Shown piece by piece: positions 53,021-62,401 of a stretch of DNA of 64,000 nucleotides. The translations under genes and the position numbers were made by a program. Under the pieces are notes generated by a model, which saw nothing but the letters and a program-made list of their open reading frames with translations, had not been told where the DNA came from and searched no databases. Source of the stretch: Edaphobacter acidisoli (GTDB lineage Bacteria > Acidobacteriota > Terriglobia > Terriglobales > Acidobacteriaceae). The stretch covers positions 2,108,001 through 2,172,000 of the forward strand of contig NZ_BMJB01000001.1 of the NCBI RefSeq assembly GCF_014642855.1. The letters run 5' to 3'. The stretch's first letter is position 1. Each line of letters opens with the position of its first letter.

Positions 53021-54310
53021 TTAGCTGTGTGATTTCCTCCAGGCGGTATACGTTTCGATGGCCTGTTCAGGACCAGCGCTGAACCAGGAGTAGCCATTGC
53101 GGCGCTCAAGAGAGAGTTCGTTGACATTGTCGTGGATGGTCTTATCGCGGTCACCGAAGATAGACTTGCCCGTAGTAAGGCTGTAGTAGCGCGCCCAGAT
53201 TGGCCCTGCTCCGGCTTGCGCCACCAGATGCCTGCCTCCGGGCGTACGACGTCCCCCTGTCCACTCTTCTCCATCAACGGCTGCCTGTTTGAGCCACGCG
53301 ACTCCCGCATTAATCGCACTCACAACAGCAGCCGAAGGGTGCGGCAGTGACATCAGGTAAATCAGCACATCGGAGCTTTCGCCAGAGGACAGAGCCGCGG
53401 GCTCGAAGTTCCTGCCCGAAACTGGCTGCAGCGTGAGCGCGTCGTGTTGTTGCGCCCAGACTGTCTTCTTTCCGTTAACCACAATCTGCGTCGCCAGAAT
53501 GCACTGGAGAGCATGGTCCGCTGCGGCAGCCGCCTCATGGCGCAACTTTGCCGGAACAAATGCGTAATCGCCTTGCCCTCCAGCCACATCGGTCAAGGTC
53601 TCGGCTGATTCAGTAACCGCATTGTCGTTGTAGGTGATGGCGTCGTGATAGCCGCCTTCGAGCGGCCAGACCTGCGGCCAGCCTCCATTGGGAAACTGCG
53701 CGGACAGCAGATAGTGAATGCCACGTAGAAAGCTGGCGCGATACTTATCGCCTTCGTGTCCCGGCGTCTGGCCGGAGACGAGCGCGAGGAAGTGCAGCTC
53801 GGTGTTTGTGGCGTCGTTGTCGAGAGTGCCGACGTAGTTCCAATTTGGATCTTTGGGGGTGTCGAAATCGTCCGGGCCGAGGAAGCGGGAGATATTGTCA
53901 GTCGTGTAGCTCTGCCCCGGCTGACGAAGTGGTCCGCTCATGTCGAGGTTCTTGCTCCAGCCGCCGGCCGGAGTCTGGAAGCTGACGATCACGTCGGCGA
54001 TGTGGCGAGCTTCCACGCTACCGTACCACGCTGCATCGCGGTGGAGCGGCATCGAGCGTCCGCTGAATGCTTCCTTCGGCACTGGAGGGATCGGGACACC
54101 GGGCTTGCGCTCAGCGGCCAGCGCGGCCTTGTCCTTGCGCATCTGCTCTTCAGAGCGCCTGAGATACGCCATCCACGCGGCGCGCTGGCCTTTGGGCAAG
54201 ATGGCGATGCGTGCAGCCGTAATGGATTCAGCAGGCTTGCTGGCGCCGATGACCGCCGCGTTGAGCGGGGCCACCACGAGGAGGCAGAGAAGAAATGAAG
54301 GAATCCGCAT
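53021..54310 (-). CDS. pelA: Pectate lyase, PL10 family
   Basis: A 429-residue exported enzyme cleaving polygalacturonate by beta-elimination. The signal peptide ends PLNAA. PL10 signatures are VSFQTPAGGWSKNLDMS, TLDNDATNTELHFLA (Ca-binding Asp), FPNGGWPQVWP with YHDAITYNDNAV, and the late ALSSGESSDVLIYLMSL. The length is normal for a catalytic module with no added carbohydrate-binding domain. It lies between the small conserved gene and cysS and has a hairpin repeat in its upstream region. Confidence 0.92.
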   Translation of the reverse strand: MRIPSFLLCLLVVAPLNAAVIGASKPAESITAARIAILPKGQRAAWMAYLRRSEEQMRKDKAALAAERKPGVPIPPVPKEAFSGRSMPLHRDAAWYGSVEARHIADVIVSFQTPAGGWSKNLDMSGPLRQPGQSYTTDNISRFLGPDDFDTPKDPNWNYVGTLDNDATNTELHFLALVSGQTPGHEGDKYRASFLRGIHYLLSAQFPNGGWPQVWPLEGGYHDAITYNDNAVTESAETLTDVAGGQGDYAFVPAKLRHEAAAAADHALQCILATQIVVNGKKTVWAQQHDALTLQPVSGRNFEPAALSSGESSDVLIYLMSLPHPSAAVVSAINAGVAWLKQAAVDGEEWTGGRRTPGGRHLVAQAGAGPIWARYYSLTTGKSIFGDRDKTIHDNVNELSLERRNGYSWFSAGPEQAIETYTAWRKSHS

Positions 54311-54423
54311 AAGAGGTCAGACCAATACCGTCTTCTACGTTGCACCCTGGGAAAAAGACTCAGCTCTGGTGGACGCGATGTTCCATTTTCAGGAAATGGC
54401 GGTGCCGCGGGAGGAAACCGCGG

Positions 54424-54484
54424 GTCCTTCGACTCCGCCTCTCGCGATAAAACTGCGAGAGGCTTCGCTCAGGATGACACTTCA
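54424..54484. repeat. Palindromic repeat in the pelA-cysS gap (R5-like)
   Basis: GTCCTTCGACTCCGCCTCTC, then an A-rich loop, then GCGAGAGGCTTCGCTCAGGA followed by TGACAC. A nine-pair stem GCCTCTCGC/GCGAGAGGC forms the core. The words relate to families at 12060 and 12586, in reverse orientation. Confidence 0.6.
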
Positions 54485-54501
54485 TTTGGATCGGATTGGC
54501 G

Positions 54502-55998
54502 TTACTTCCGCTTCCAGCGCACGCCGTCTTTGGAGTCCTCGATGAGGATGCCTTTGCTGAGCAGATCGTTGCGGATGGCGTCGGCACGAGCAAAATTGCG
54601 TGCCTTCTTCGCTTGGGTGCGCTCGGCGACCAGCGCCTCGATGTCGGCGTCGGAGAGCGAGAGCGTCGCAACCAGTTCGGGTGATGCTTCGCCGAGGCGG
54701 CCTTCAGTCTCGGCCCACGCGAGAGCCGCGCGCGTGATGGCAGCATCATTGTCAGTGAGGACCGCGAAGACGCCGTCGAAGAGTGTGAGCACTTGTAGGG
54801 CTGATTCTGTGTCACGCTTCGTGAGTTTGCCCGCGTCGGCGGCGATGTTGACGGCGCGAACCATATCGAAGACTGCTGCGCGTGCCTCGGCGGTGTTCAG
54901 GTCGTTGGCGAGTGCGGCTCGATACTTGCGCTCGGACTCAGCTATCAGCGTTGCCAACTCGGAGTCTGCGGGTTCGTCAGACCATTTACCTTCGACGAGC
55001 CTGCGGTGGAACGTGCGGAGGCGGTCGATGGCGTTCTTGCTCTCTTCCAGGCTCTCGAAGGTGAAGTTCATCTGGTGCCGGTAGGGCACGGAGATGAGCA
55101 GGAAGCGGATAGCCGACGCACGATGGCCCTTGAGCAACAGGTCGCGGAGCGTGTAGAAGTTGCCCTCGGACTTCGACATCTTCTTGCCTTCGACCAGCAG
55201 GAAGCGGACGTGCATCCAGTGGCGAACGAAGGTATGCCCGTTGGCCGACTCGGATTGGGCGATCTCGTTCTCGTGGTGCGGGAACATGAGGTCTTCGCCG
55301 CCGGCATGGAGGTCGATGTTCACGCCAAGGAACTTCGTCGCCATCGCCGAGCACTCGATATGCCAGCCCGGGCGCCCTGCGCCGAGCGCTGTGTCCCAGG
55401 ACTGCTCGCCGGGCTTGGCGGCCTTCCAGAGGGCGAAATCGCGCGCAGCATCTTTGTCGTACTCGTCCACATCGACGCGTGCGCCGTCTTCGATCCCCTC
55501 GAAGTCTTTCTTCGACAGCTTGCCGTACTCAGGAAAGCGCGCGATGCGGAAGTACCAGGAGCCGTCTTCGGCGCGGTAGGCGATGTCTTTGTCCGCGAGC
55601 TTTTCGATCAACCCAACCATATCGGGGATGGACTCGGTGGCGCGGGCAATCTGTTCCGGGCGCTGAATGGAGAGTGCTTCGAGGTCTTCAAAAAATGCCT
55701 TCTCGTACTTGGCCGTGTACTGCGAGATGGGCAGCGAAGCAGCGGTAGCGTTGCGGATGATCTTGTCGTCCACATCGGTCACGTTCATGACATGCTGCAC
55801 CGAAATACCCTGCTGCAGAATGACGCGGCGCAGCACATCGACGTGCAGGAACGTGCGGAAGTTGCCGATGTGGCCGTAGTCGTAGACTGTCGGGCCGCAG
55901 CAGTAGATGCGCATTGCCGGGCCGGGAAGGGGCGCGAGCGATTCGATTTTGCCGGAGAGCGTATTGAAGAGCTGGATGCTGGAGTTCTCTTGTGCCAC
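54502..55998 (-). CDS. cysS: Cysteine-tRNA ligase
   Basis: A 498-residue class I synthetase charging tRNA-Cys. The HIGH-type motif YDYGHIGNFRTF follows the zinc-binding IYCCGPTVYD near residue 35. The zinc and cysteine-binding CSAMATKFLG and GGEDLMFPHHENEIAQSE segments are present, as is KMSKSEGN near residue 280. The DALR domain and a short basic C-terminus complete the protein. The ATG at 55998 fits the family start. It is 77 bp from the tsaD stop and on the same strand. Confidence 0.96.
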   Translation of the reverse strand: MAQENSSIQLFNTLSGKIESLAPLPGPAMRIYCCGPTVYDYGHIGNFRTFLHVDVLRRVILQQGISVQHVMNVTDVDDKIIRNATAASLPISQYTAKYEKAFFEDLEALSIQRPEQIARATESIPDMVGLIEKLADKDIAYRAEDGSWYFRIARFPEYGKLSKKDFEGIEDGARVDVDEYDKDAARDFALWKAAKPGEQSWDTALGAGRPGWHIECSAMATKFLGVNIDLHAGGEDLMFPHHENEIAQSESANGHTFVRHWMHVRFLLVEGKKMSKSEGNFYTLRDLLLKGHRASAIRFLLISVPYRHQMNFTFESLEESKNAIDRLRTFHRRLVEGKWSDEPADSELATLIAESERKYRAALANDLNTAEARAAVFDMVRAVNIAADAGKLTKRDTESALQVLTLFDGVFAVLTDNDAAITRAALAWAETEGRLGEASPELVATLSLSDADIEALVAERTQAKKARNFARADAIRNDLLSKGILIEDSKDGVRWKRK

Positions 55999-56075
55999 GT
56001 GCGCTTTGTCCCTGCCGCTGCCGGGCTCGGGGCACGGCGCTGGTGCTGATTTTGTTGGTGTCCCTGAAGATTTTA

Positions 56076-57272
56076 CTATTGCTGGCCCAGCCGGAGTTGC
56101 GGCGTCGCCCCAAGGTCTTCTGGAGCGAAGTTTCCGGCAAGAAACTTAGGCCAGGCCGCAGCAGCGATCATGGCGGCATTGTCGGTGGAAAGCGCCAGCG
56201 ACGGAAATGCCACCGGCAGGCTGCGGCGATCGGCTTCTGCCTGAAAGCGGCGGCGAAGCTCACGATTCGCCGCGACTCCACCCGAAACGATAATGCCACG
56301 CGCACCGAACGCCTCGGCAGCAGCGAAGGTCTGGCGCAGCAGGTTGCCGACGACGGCGTGCTGGAAGCTGGCGATCAGGTCCAGTGTCTGCGGGTTGCAG
56401 AGCTGCACCGCTTCCGGCGACTGCGGCTTGATCTGTGGATTGGCAGCAAGCTCTGCATGGCGATACTCGATTCCCGGCTTCATGTGGTGCGTTTCGACAT
56501 AGCGGCGGGCAGCGGTCTTGATACCACTGAAAGAGAAGTCGAACGCTGGCGCAGGCTTTCCAGGCTTCTGCGATGAGGAATGCTTGCTGTGTTCGGCTTG
56601 AGCGGCCTTTGTGGCGCGAGTCTTGATTTGGCCGAAGGCGAACGGCACGGCCCGCGGATTGCCATGCGGCGCGAGCGCGTCGATCCACGGACCACCTGGG
56701 TAGCCGAGACCGAGCAGCTTGGCGACCTTGTCGTAGGCCTCGCCCGCCGCGTCGTCCACCGTGCGACCCACATTGCGATAGGTCCACGTGTCATTCGCCG
56801 CCTGTTCCGCAAGATACAGATGCGTGTGGCCGCCTGAGACAACCAGCGCCAGCAGAGGAAGCTCCATCGGAACACCCGCTCGCTGTCGTGCTTCGAGCAG
56901 CACAGCGTGGATGTGGCCTTCGAGATGGTTGACGGCAACCAACGGCTTGCCGAGGCCGAAGCTGAGCGCCTTCGCATAGGTAATGCCGACCAGCAGCGCG
57001 CCTGCCAAGCCGGGTCCTTCGGTCACGGCAACAGCGTCGAGATCGGCGAGAGCAACTTTGGCTTGCGCGAGGGCTTCGCGGACGACGGGTACGATGTTGC
57101 GCAGGTGCTCGCGGCTGGCCAGCTCCGGGACGACTCCGCCGTAGTTGGCATGCAGCGACATCTGCGATGCAACCACATTGGAGAGCGCGGTGCTTCCTGC
57201 GCGCACGACGGCGGCAGCGGTCTCGTCGCACGAGCTTTCAATGCCAAGAATCAGTCCCGCCGCTTCAGCCAT
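56076..57272 (-). CDS. tsaD: tRNA N6-adenosine threonylcarbamoyltransferase
   Basis: About 398 residues from ATG at 57272; an in-frame ATG at 57302 would overlap cca. It transfers threonylcarbamoyl to A37 of ANN-reading tRNAs, with TsaB and TsaE. Motifs are [15 protein letters not shown], metal ligands in [31 protein letters not shown] and [10 protein letters not shown]. It is longer than the usual 340-350 because of two inserts, a Lys/Ser-rich one just before FDFSFSG and a second about 25 residues after it. The upstream gap to cca is only 21 bp. Confidence 0.95.
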   Translation of the reverse strand: MAEAAGLILGIESSCDETAAAVVRAGSTALSNVVASQMSLHANYGGVVPELASREHLRNIVPVVREALAQAKVALADLDAVAVTEGPGLAGALLVGITYAKALSFGLGKPLVAVNHLEGHIHAVLLEARQRAGVPMELPLLALVVSGGHTHLYLAEQAANDTWTYRNVGRTVDDAAGEAYDKVAKLLGLGYPGGPWIDALAPHGNPRAVPFAFGQIKTRATKAAQAEHSKHSSSQKPGKPAPAFDFSFSGIKTAARRYVETHHMKPGIEYRHAELAANPQIKPQSPEAVQLCNPQTLDLIASFQHAVVGNLLRQTFAAAEAFGARGIIVSGGVAANRELRRRFQAEADRRSLPVAFPSLALSTDNAAMIAAAAWPKFLAGNFAPEDLGATPQLRLGQQ

Positions 57273-57293
57273 CTCTTTATCATAGGTGACACG
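57273..57293. promoter_or_regulatory. 21 bp divergent gap with symmetric TATCATA box
   Basis: The gap contains TATCATA at 57278-57284, which reads TATGATA on the minus strand. As a -10 box in either direction it would place transcription starts a few bases from, or exactly at, the tsaD and cca start codons. No -35 boxes are clear. Both transcripts would be leaderless or nearly so. Confidence 0.4.
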
Positions 57294-58676
57294 ATGCCTC
57301 ATCCCGTGACAGACAACCCGAAGTACGCTGCCGCTCGCAGAATCGCATTGCTACTGCGCGAGCACGGCCACCAGGCGTATTTCGCGGGCGGGTGCGTGCG
57401 CGACCTGCTGCTTGGAGTTGGGCCGAAGGACTTTGACGTGGCGACTTCGGCTACGCCTGATGAAGTGCTCGAACTCTTCCCGAAGGCCCTGACCGTGGGC
57501 GCGCACTTCGGCGTGGTACTCGTGCGCGACGGCGACGTTTCAACTGAGGTAGCTACCTTCCGGCACGACGGCGTCTACAGCGATGGCCGCCGTCCCGACG
57601 CGGTGCGCTTTTCCTCTGACCCGCGCGAGGATGTGCAGCGCCGCGACTTCACCATCAACGGAATGCTGCTCGATCCGGTGGTCTTTGAAGAAACCGAAGA
57701 CGCGGCGAAGGCCGCGCTCGATTTTGTTGGCGGACGCAGCGATCTCGCGGCGGAGACTCTCCGCGCTATCGGCGACCCAACCGTGCGCTTTGCCGAAGAC
57801 AAGCTGCGAATGCTGCGTGGCGTGCGCTTCGCCTCGCGGCTTGGCTTCGAGATTGAACCGTGTACGCTCGCCGCAATGCGCGCGGACGCGGCAAGCATCC
57901 ACCAGGTGAGCGCTGAACGCATCCGCGATGAACTGACCCTGATGCTGACCGAAGGCCGCGCGCGTACTGCATTTGAGTTACTCGACTCAACCGGGTTGCT
58001 CGCGCAGATCCTGCCCGAGGTTGTACGCTTGCACGGCGTCGCACAACCACCGCAGTTCCATCCGGAAGGCGATGTGTGGGTCCACACAATGCTGCTGCTT
58101 GAGAAGCTTCCTGCCGGGGCATCGCCGACGCTCGCCTGGGGTGCGCTCCTGCACGACATCGGCAAGCCCGCAACCTTCCAACCGCCCAATCCAGCTATAG
58201 CCGGCGACCGCATCCGCTTTAATGGCCACGTCGAAGTTGGTGTGCGTGTAGCGGAGGTCATTCTTCGCCGCCTGCGCTTTTCCACCGATGACACAGAGCA
58301 AATCGCCGCGCTGGTCAAAAACCATATGCGCTTCGGTGATGTCATGGAGATGCGCGAGTCCACACTCAAGCGCTTTCTGCGTCTGCCTCACTTTGAGGAA
58401 CACCTGGCGCTGCACCGAATGGACTGCCTCTCCGCGCATTGCGACCTCTCACTCTACGAGTTTGCGAAGCGGCATTATGAAGCAGCACAGCCAGAGATCA
58501 TCCACCCGAAGCTTCTGCTGACAGGTTATGAGCTAATCGCAGCGGGCTACAAACCGGGTCCCGAGTTCAAGGCGATGCTCGAAGCCGCCGAAGATGCGCA
58601 ACTGGAAGGCAGCATTTCCGACAAACAACAAGCTCTTGAACTGGTGCGCGAACGCTTCGGTCTGCCACCCACCTAG
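57294..58676 (+). CDS. cca: CCA tRNA nucleotidyltransferase / poly(A) polymerase family protein
   Basis: About 460 residues from ATG at 57294; the frame is open further upstream but overlaps tsaD. The class II nucleotidyltransferase core has [20 protein letters not shown] with catalytic Asp residues, the [13 protein letters not shown] segment and [20 protein letters not shown] for nucleotide selection. The HD-domain-like region ([17 protein letters not shown]) suggests added phosphohydrolase capacity as in bacterial CCA enzymes. Whether it adds full CCA or only part cannot be told without a second family member. Confidence 0.9.
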   Translation: MPHPVTDNPKYAAARRIALLLREHGHQAYFAGGCVRDLLLGVGPKDFDVATSATPDEVLELFPKALTVGAHFGVVLVRDGDVSTEVATFRHDGVYSDGRRPDAVRFSSDPREDVQRRDFTINGMLLDPVVFEETEDAAKAALDFVGGRSDLAAETLRAIGDPTVRFAEDKLRMLRGVRFASRLGFEIEPCTLAAMRADAASIHQVSAERIRDELTLMLTEGRARTAFELLDSTGLLAQILPEVVRLHGVAQPPQFHPEGDVWVHTMLLLEKLPAGASPTLAWGALLHDIGKPATFQPPNPAIAGDRIRFNGHVEVGVRVAEVILRRLRFSTDDTEQIAALVKNHMRFGDVMEMRESTLKRFLRLPHFEEHLALHRMDCLSAHCDLSLYEFAKRHYEAAQPEIIHPKLLLTGYELIAAGYKPGPEFKAMLEAAEDAQLEGSISDKQQALELVRERFGLPPT

Positions 58677-58715
58677 CGCGAAGACCTGCCCCACATGAAA
58701 ACAGTGGTCCGACTT

Positions 58716-58729
58716 CTAAATCGTTTTAC
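58716..58729. promoter_or_regulatory. LacI-family operator-like site 1 upstream of the GH1 gene
   Basis: CTAAATCGTTTTAC, with AAnCGnTT core and ten of 14 symmetric positions. It lies 94 bp before the GH1 start codon and shares CTAAATCG with the site at 25059. Confidence 0.45.
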
Positions 58730-58737
58730 TTATCACG

Positions 58738-58751
58738 GTGAATCGTTATAG
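58738..58751. promoter_or_regulatory. LacI-family operator-like site 2 upstream of the GH1 gene
   Basis: GTGAATCGTTATAG. Its central CG is 22 bp from that of site 1, two helical turns, so both would face the same side of the DNA. Weaker symmetry than site 1. Confidence 0.35.
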
Positions 58752-58822
58752 CTTTGTAATGTCGCGGCGCTCTCACATTGCTGCGCAGGTCGTCTCGTGC
58801 GACCAAAGAAGGAGAACTGCCC

Positions 58823-60286
58823 ATGTACCATAAATTTTCAAGACGCAGCTTCGGCCGCCTGCTCGGCGTTGCCGCTGGAGCAGTATCGCTTCCCGTTGCT
58901 ACTTCGGCGCTCTCCAGCGCCGAAGCCCCCTCCGGTGCAGGCAGCGCGCATAAGTTCCCCGAAGGCTTTCTATGGGGATCGGCTACGGCGTCGTACCAGG
59001 TAGAAGGCGCTGTGCATGCTGATGGACGTGGTGTGTCCATCTGGGACACCTTCTCGCACACCCCGGGCAAGACCTTCGATGGAGACACAGGCGACGTGGC
59101 TGATGACGACTACCGCCGCTACAAGGAAGACGTTCAGCTGATGAAGGCGCTTGGCCTGCACACGTGCCGCTTCTCGATTGCGTGGCCGCGCATCTTTCCT
59201 GAGGGCACGGGCGCGCCAAACCCCAAAGGCCTGGACCATTACAACCGCGTGGTGGATGAGTTGCTCGCCAATGGAATCCAGCCCTACGCCACGCTGTACC
59301 ACTGGGACTTGCCGCAGGCGCTCGAGGACAAGGGTGGCTGGCAGAGCCGTGCAACATCGGAAGCCTTCGCGCACTATGCCGGATACGTGACCGCGCACCT
59401 CTCCGACCGCGTGCGGCATTTTATGACCACCAACGAGATCAGCACCTTCACCGAGCTTGGCTACGGAACAGGAACACATGCCCCGGGATTGAAGCTCAGC
59501 CGTGCAGGACTGGCGCAGGTGTGCCACAACGCTGTGCTGGGACAAGGCCTCGCAGTCCAGGCAATTCGCGCGAGCGCGCGGCCCGGCACGAAGGTGGGTT
59601 TGGCCGAGAACATCATCGCCGTAACCCCCGTAGTGAACACCCCGGAGCATATTCAAGCAGCCGCAATAGCGATGCGCGAAGAGAATGCCCCCTACATGAA
59701 TGTCGTTCAGACGGGCGAATACACCGACGCCTACCTGAAGCGGCTCGGGGCCGATGCGCCGAAGTTCACCCCGGAAGACCTGAAGACGATCTCCAGCAAG
59801 CTCGACTTCGCCGGGATCAATATCTACCAGCCAACGTATGTGCGCGCCAGCGATTCGCCTGAAGGTTATGCCATCGTTCCTCCACCAGCGTCGTACCCAC
59901 ACATGTACAGCCCCTGGATCACCATTGGCCCGGAAGCTCTCTACTGGGCGCCAAAGCTGGCAACTCAGATATGGAATATTCCTGAGCTTTACATCACAGA
60001 GAACGGCGCATCATCGGCCGATGTCATGACGCCGGAGGGAACGGTACTCGATACAGATCGTGTCATGTATCTGCGCAATTATCTGACGCAGCTCCACCGC
60101 GGTGTCTCTGAAGGCGTGCCGGTCAAGGGCTACTTCCTATGGAGCTTGCTTGACAATTACGAGTGGGCCGATGGCTACGAAAAACGCTTTGGTATCCACT
60201 ACGTTGACTTCAAAACGCAGAAGCGCACGCCGAAGCTGAGCGCAGCATTCTATAAAGAAGTCATTGCGCGAAACGCCCTGGGATAA
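58823..60286 (+). CDS. Tat-exported GH1 beta-glucosidase
   Basis: About 487 residues. ATG at 58823 has AAGGAG eight bases upstream, and the first residues carry SRRSFGRLLGVAAGAVSL, a clear twin-arginine signal. GH1 hallmarks: FLWGSATASYQVEGA, SIAWPRIFPEG, YHWDLPQALED, nucleophile Glu in LYITENGASS and FLWSLLDNYEWADGYEKRFG. The acid/base motif is TTNEIST instead of the usual T-x-N-E-P, keeping the Glu but losing the Pro. Beta-glucosidase activity on plant glucosides is likely. Two operator-like sites lie in the 145 bp upstream region. Confidence 0.92.
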   Translation: MYHKFSRRSFGRLLGVAAGAVSLPVATSALSSAEAPSGAGSAHKFPEGFLWGSATASYQVEGAVHADGRGVSIWDTFSHTPGKTFDGDTGDVADDDYRRYKEDVQLMKALGLHTCRFSIAWPRIFPEGTGAPNPKGLDHYNRVVDELLANGIQPYATLYHWDLPQALEDKGGWQSRATSEAFAHYAGYVTAHLSDRVRHFMTTNEISTFTELGYGTGTHAPGLKLSRAGLAQVCHNAVLGQGLAVQAIRASARPGTKVGLAENIIAVTPVVNTPEHIQAAAIAMREENAPYMNVVQTGEYTDAYLKRLGADAPKFTPEDLKTISSKLDFAGINIYQPTYVRASDSPEGYAIVPPPASYPHMYSPWITIGPEALYWAPKLATQIWNIPELYITENGASSADVMTPEGTVLDTDRVMYLRNYLTQLHRGVSEGVPVKGYFLWSLLDNYEWADGYEKRFGIHYVDFKTQKRTPKLSAAFYKEVIARNALG

Positions 60287-60510
60287 GGCATTCGACGGAA
60301 CAGGACCAGAGATAGAGCTCGAAGTGGGCAGATCTGAACCAGCCATAAGAAACATCGACAAAAAACATAGGCAAAAAAACGGCCCCTCATCGAGGGGCCA
60401 ATCTGCCTTGGTTCTCTCTGGTTAGGAGAGCTTGGTGCGGGTGCGATCTTGGCCGCATTCCCGGCAAACTTGAGGGCGGCGAGGAGAACAACGCCGCCCT
60501 TGGGGGAGGG
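60287..60510. other. GH1-ompA convergent gap with two hairpins
   Basis: 224 bp without a gene. It contains the terminator at 60373-60400 and a second hairpin AGGGCGGCG/CGCCGCCCT at 60473-60500 with a ten-base loop near the OmpA-family stop codon. Confidence 0.5.
60373..60400 (-). terminator. Rho-independent terminator for the OmpA-family gene
   Basis: An eight-pair stem GGCCCCTC/GAGGGGCC with a three-base loop. On the minus strand it is followed by GTTTTTTTGC. It sits about 110 bp past the gene stop and can also act on transcripts from GH1 in part. Confidence 0.8.
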
Positions 60511-61422
60511 CTACTGGTTGTTCATCTCAGACGGGTTGCTGGTCCCGGTCTGGGCTGAAGCTGCAGGTGCGGCAGGTGCCGTATTCGCCGCCGAGTTCGC
60601 GTTCATGGTTGCGAGGCTGTTGTGCATCAAAGCCACGCGAACGCCGTTGTGGATCGTGTCGCCGCCCTCGTCGGACTTGGCGGTATCGCGTCCCATGCCG
60701 GTCTTGTAGATACGGTAGACAGGAACCTGGTGCTCGGTAACGAGATAACGCGCAACCGCGTCTGCCATGGCCTGCGAGTTAGCAATGCCCGAACGGCTAT
60801 AGCCCTGAACCTCGATGATGTAGCCCTTCTCGTTTGGCAAGGTGGTTGCCAAGTTATCGAGGTCCGCCTTACCCTTCGGTCCCAGCGAGGTGCGACCAGA
60901 AGCAAAAGGAATCGTGGTCGCTGAAACCTGCTGATAGTTGTCCAGGTTGCCAACGGTCGTATTCAGCGAGTTCTCACGGGTGCTGGTGTTGTCAGCAAGC
61001 GTTTGGGCTGAGTTGGCGCGGTTTGACGCGTCCTGAGCATGTTGGTCAGCGGTGCCTGCGGCATCCATCGCCTTGTGGATTCCAGCCTGAGCACGGCTGT
61101 CTACATCACGAATATCGTTAGCATTCTTGGCCTGAAGCTGATCCAACTCGTTGTCACGATCACGGATCGGATCAAGCTGCCTCTTCACCCACTTCTTGCG
61201 GGCGAATGGGTTTACGTGACCCCAGAAGCCTTCCTTCGACTGCATCTGGAGCGGCTGCCCGGTCGCATAGGTCGAACTATCATTCGGATTCATGCTGCTG
61301 GTAGCAGCGGGTTGCGTCGATGTTGGCTCAGGCGTGCTGGCGGTCTGGGCAAACGCTGATACACCCAAAGCACCTCCCAGCACGAGCACTGCAAGGCTAA
61401 TGTTCTGCGTAGCTTTCTTCAT
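60511..61422 (-). CDS. OmpA-family periplasmic protein
   Basis: 303 residues. AGGAG lies eight bases upstream and the signal peptide ends SAFAQ. A low-complexity Thr/Ser/Pro region (25-60) is followed by a helical segment (70-165) rich in Asp/Ala/Asn that looks like a coiled coil. An OmpA-like peptidoglycan-binding fold follows (170-275: IPFASGRTSLGPKGKADLD, IIEVQGYSRSGIANSQAMAD, VYRIYKTGMGRD), ending in an Ala/Pro-rich tail. No beta-barrel is seen. It probably tethers the envelope to peptidoglycan. Confidence 0.85.
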   Translation of the reverse strand: MKKATQNISLAVLVLGGALGVSAFAQTASTPEPTSTQPAATSSMNPNDSSTYATGQPLQMQSKEGFWGHVNPFARKKWVKRQLDPIRDRDNELDQLQAKNANDIRDVDSRAQAGIHKAMDAAGTADQHAQDASNRANSAQTLADNTSTRENSLNTTVGNLDNYQQVSATTIPFASGRTSLGPKGKADLDNLATTLPNEKGYIIEVQGYSRSGIANSQAMADAVARYLVTEHQVPVYRIYKTGMGRDTAKSDEGGDTIHNGVRVALMHNSLATMNANSAANTAPAAPAASAQTGTSNPSEMNNQ

Positions 61423-61679
61423 GGTCTAGCTCCTGATCTTTAACAGTGCGTCCGGCGTTACAGACGCCATCACGCATATACCTAGAGCAGGTTGCATGCC
61501 AAACCCAAGCAAAATATTTATCTAATTGAATCTTATGAGCTTAGAAGAAAAATCCGAAACAAATGACATCGACAACTCCTATTCGCTCAAGCAATTTGTA
61601 CCAGTAGCCCGGAAAGTATTGCCGGGAGTCGGGACTAGTCAAGCTATGCCCTACCTAGGCCTGTCATAAGCCTTTAGCC

Positions 61680-62246
61680 CTATTTCGTCTCAACCCCGAT
61701 GATATGAACCTCAGGCATCTGCATATTCCAGTTATCAGGAATCGACTCGAAGATGAGCCTGAAATCGCGATCATCTCCAGGTTTGAGTGGATTGGAGGCC
61801 ACTGACTGGGTATCGATATAGGGCTCACGCGTACGGATGAAGGTCATCGGAAGCGTCTCGATCCGTGGCGGCATTCCCTCGTCATTGCGGAAGATGACCT
61901 GCACCGAAATCCCGATAACAGTCTTGTCTCCGGCATTGTGAATGTGACCATCAACAAACGTACTCTTTCCACCAACATAGCTGTCCGACTCGCTCATGGC
62001 GAACTGCGAAAGCGGCAGGTTCGTCGCATAGGCAGCCAGCGGTTGGATTGTGTTTGTTGGAGGCCCGCTCTTGCGGCGTCCGACAACAAGAAGGACCACA
62101 ACCACGGCCAGCACCACAACACCAGCCACGACCCAGGCAACCGCCGGCATGCGTGCGTCGCCTGCAGGCTTCGTCTCAAACATGGCCGGGGAAGGCTGCT
62201 CTGGCTTCTCTGTCGGACTGTTGCCCATACTCTGCTCGTCGCTCAT
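61680..62246 (-). CDS. DUF2393 family membrane-anchored protein
   Basis: 188 residues: a cytosolic Pro/Glu-rich start, one membrane helix at 33-55 (VAWVVAGVVVLAVVVVLLVV), then a beta-sandwich-like outer part (STFVDGHIHNAGDKTVIGIS, VQVIFRNDEG, PGDDRDFRLIFESIP) of the DUF2393 type. Function unknown. A TATAAA box about ten bases upstream of the ATG (62257-62262 on the minus strand) and no ribosome site suggest a leaderless transcript. Confidence 0.8.
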   Translation of the reverse strand: MSDEQSMGNSPTEKPEQPSPAMFETKPAGDARMPAVAWVVAGVVVLAVVVVLLVVGRRKSGPPTNTIQPLAAYATNLPLSQFAMSESDSYVGGKSTFVDGHIHNAGDKTVIGISVQVIFRNDEGMPPRIETLPMTFIRTREPYIDTQSVASNPLKPGDDRDFRLIFESIPDNWNMQMPEVHIIGVETK

Positions 62247-62401
62247 AAGCCGAAATTTTATACCGCACGGGAGCTCCTCATCCGAAAAGGGAACCCAGCC
62301 GTTAACCCATCAGAAGATTCTGCATATTTTCACGTCTCCGCAGAACTTTCTGAAGCAGAATCGCGTTAAGAATCATCAGTTAGGCAGTGAGGAGAACCGC
62401 A

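Noticed and set aside
56907..57293. 129-residue N-terminal extension of Cca
   Set aside because: It lies antisense to tsaD; the nucleotidyltransferase core begins just after ATG 57294.
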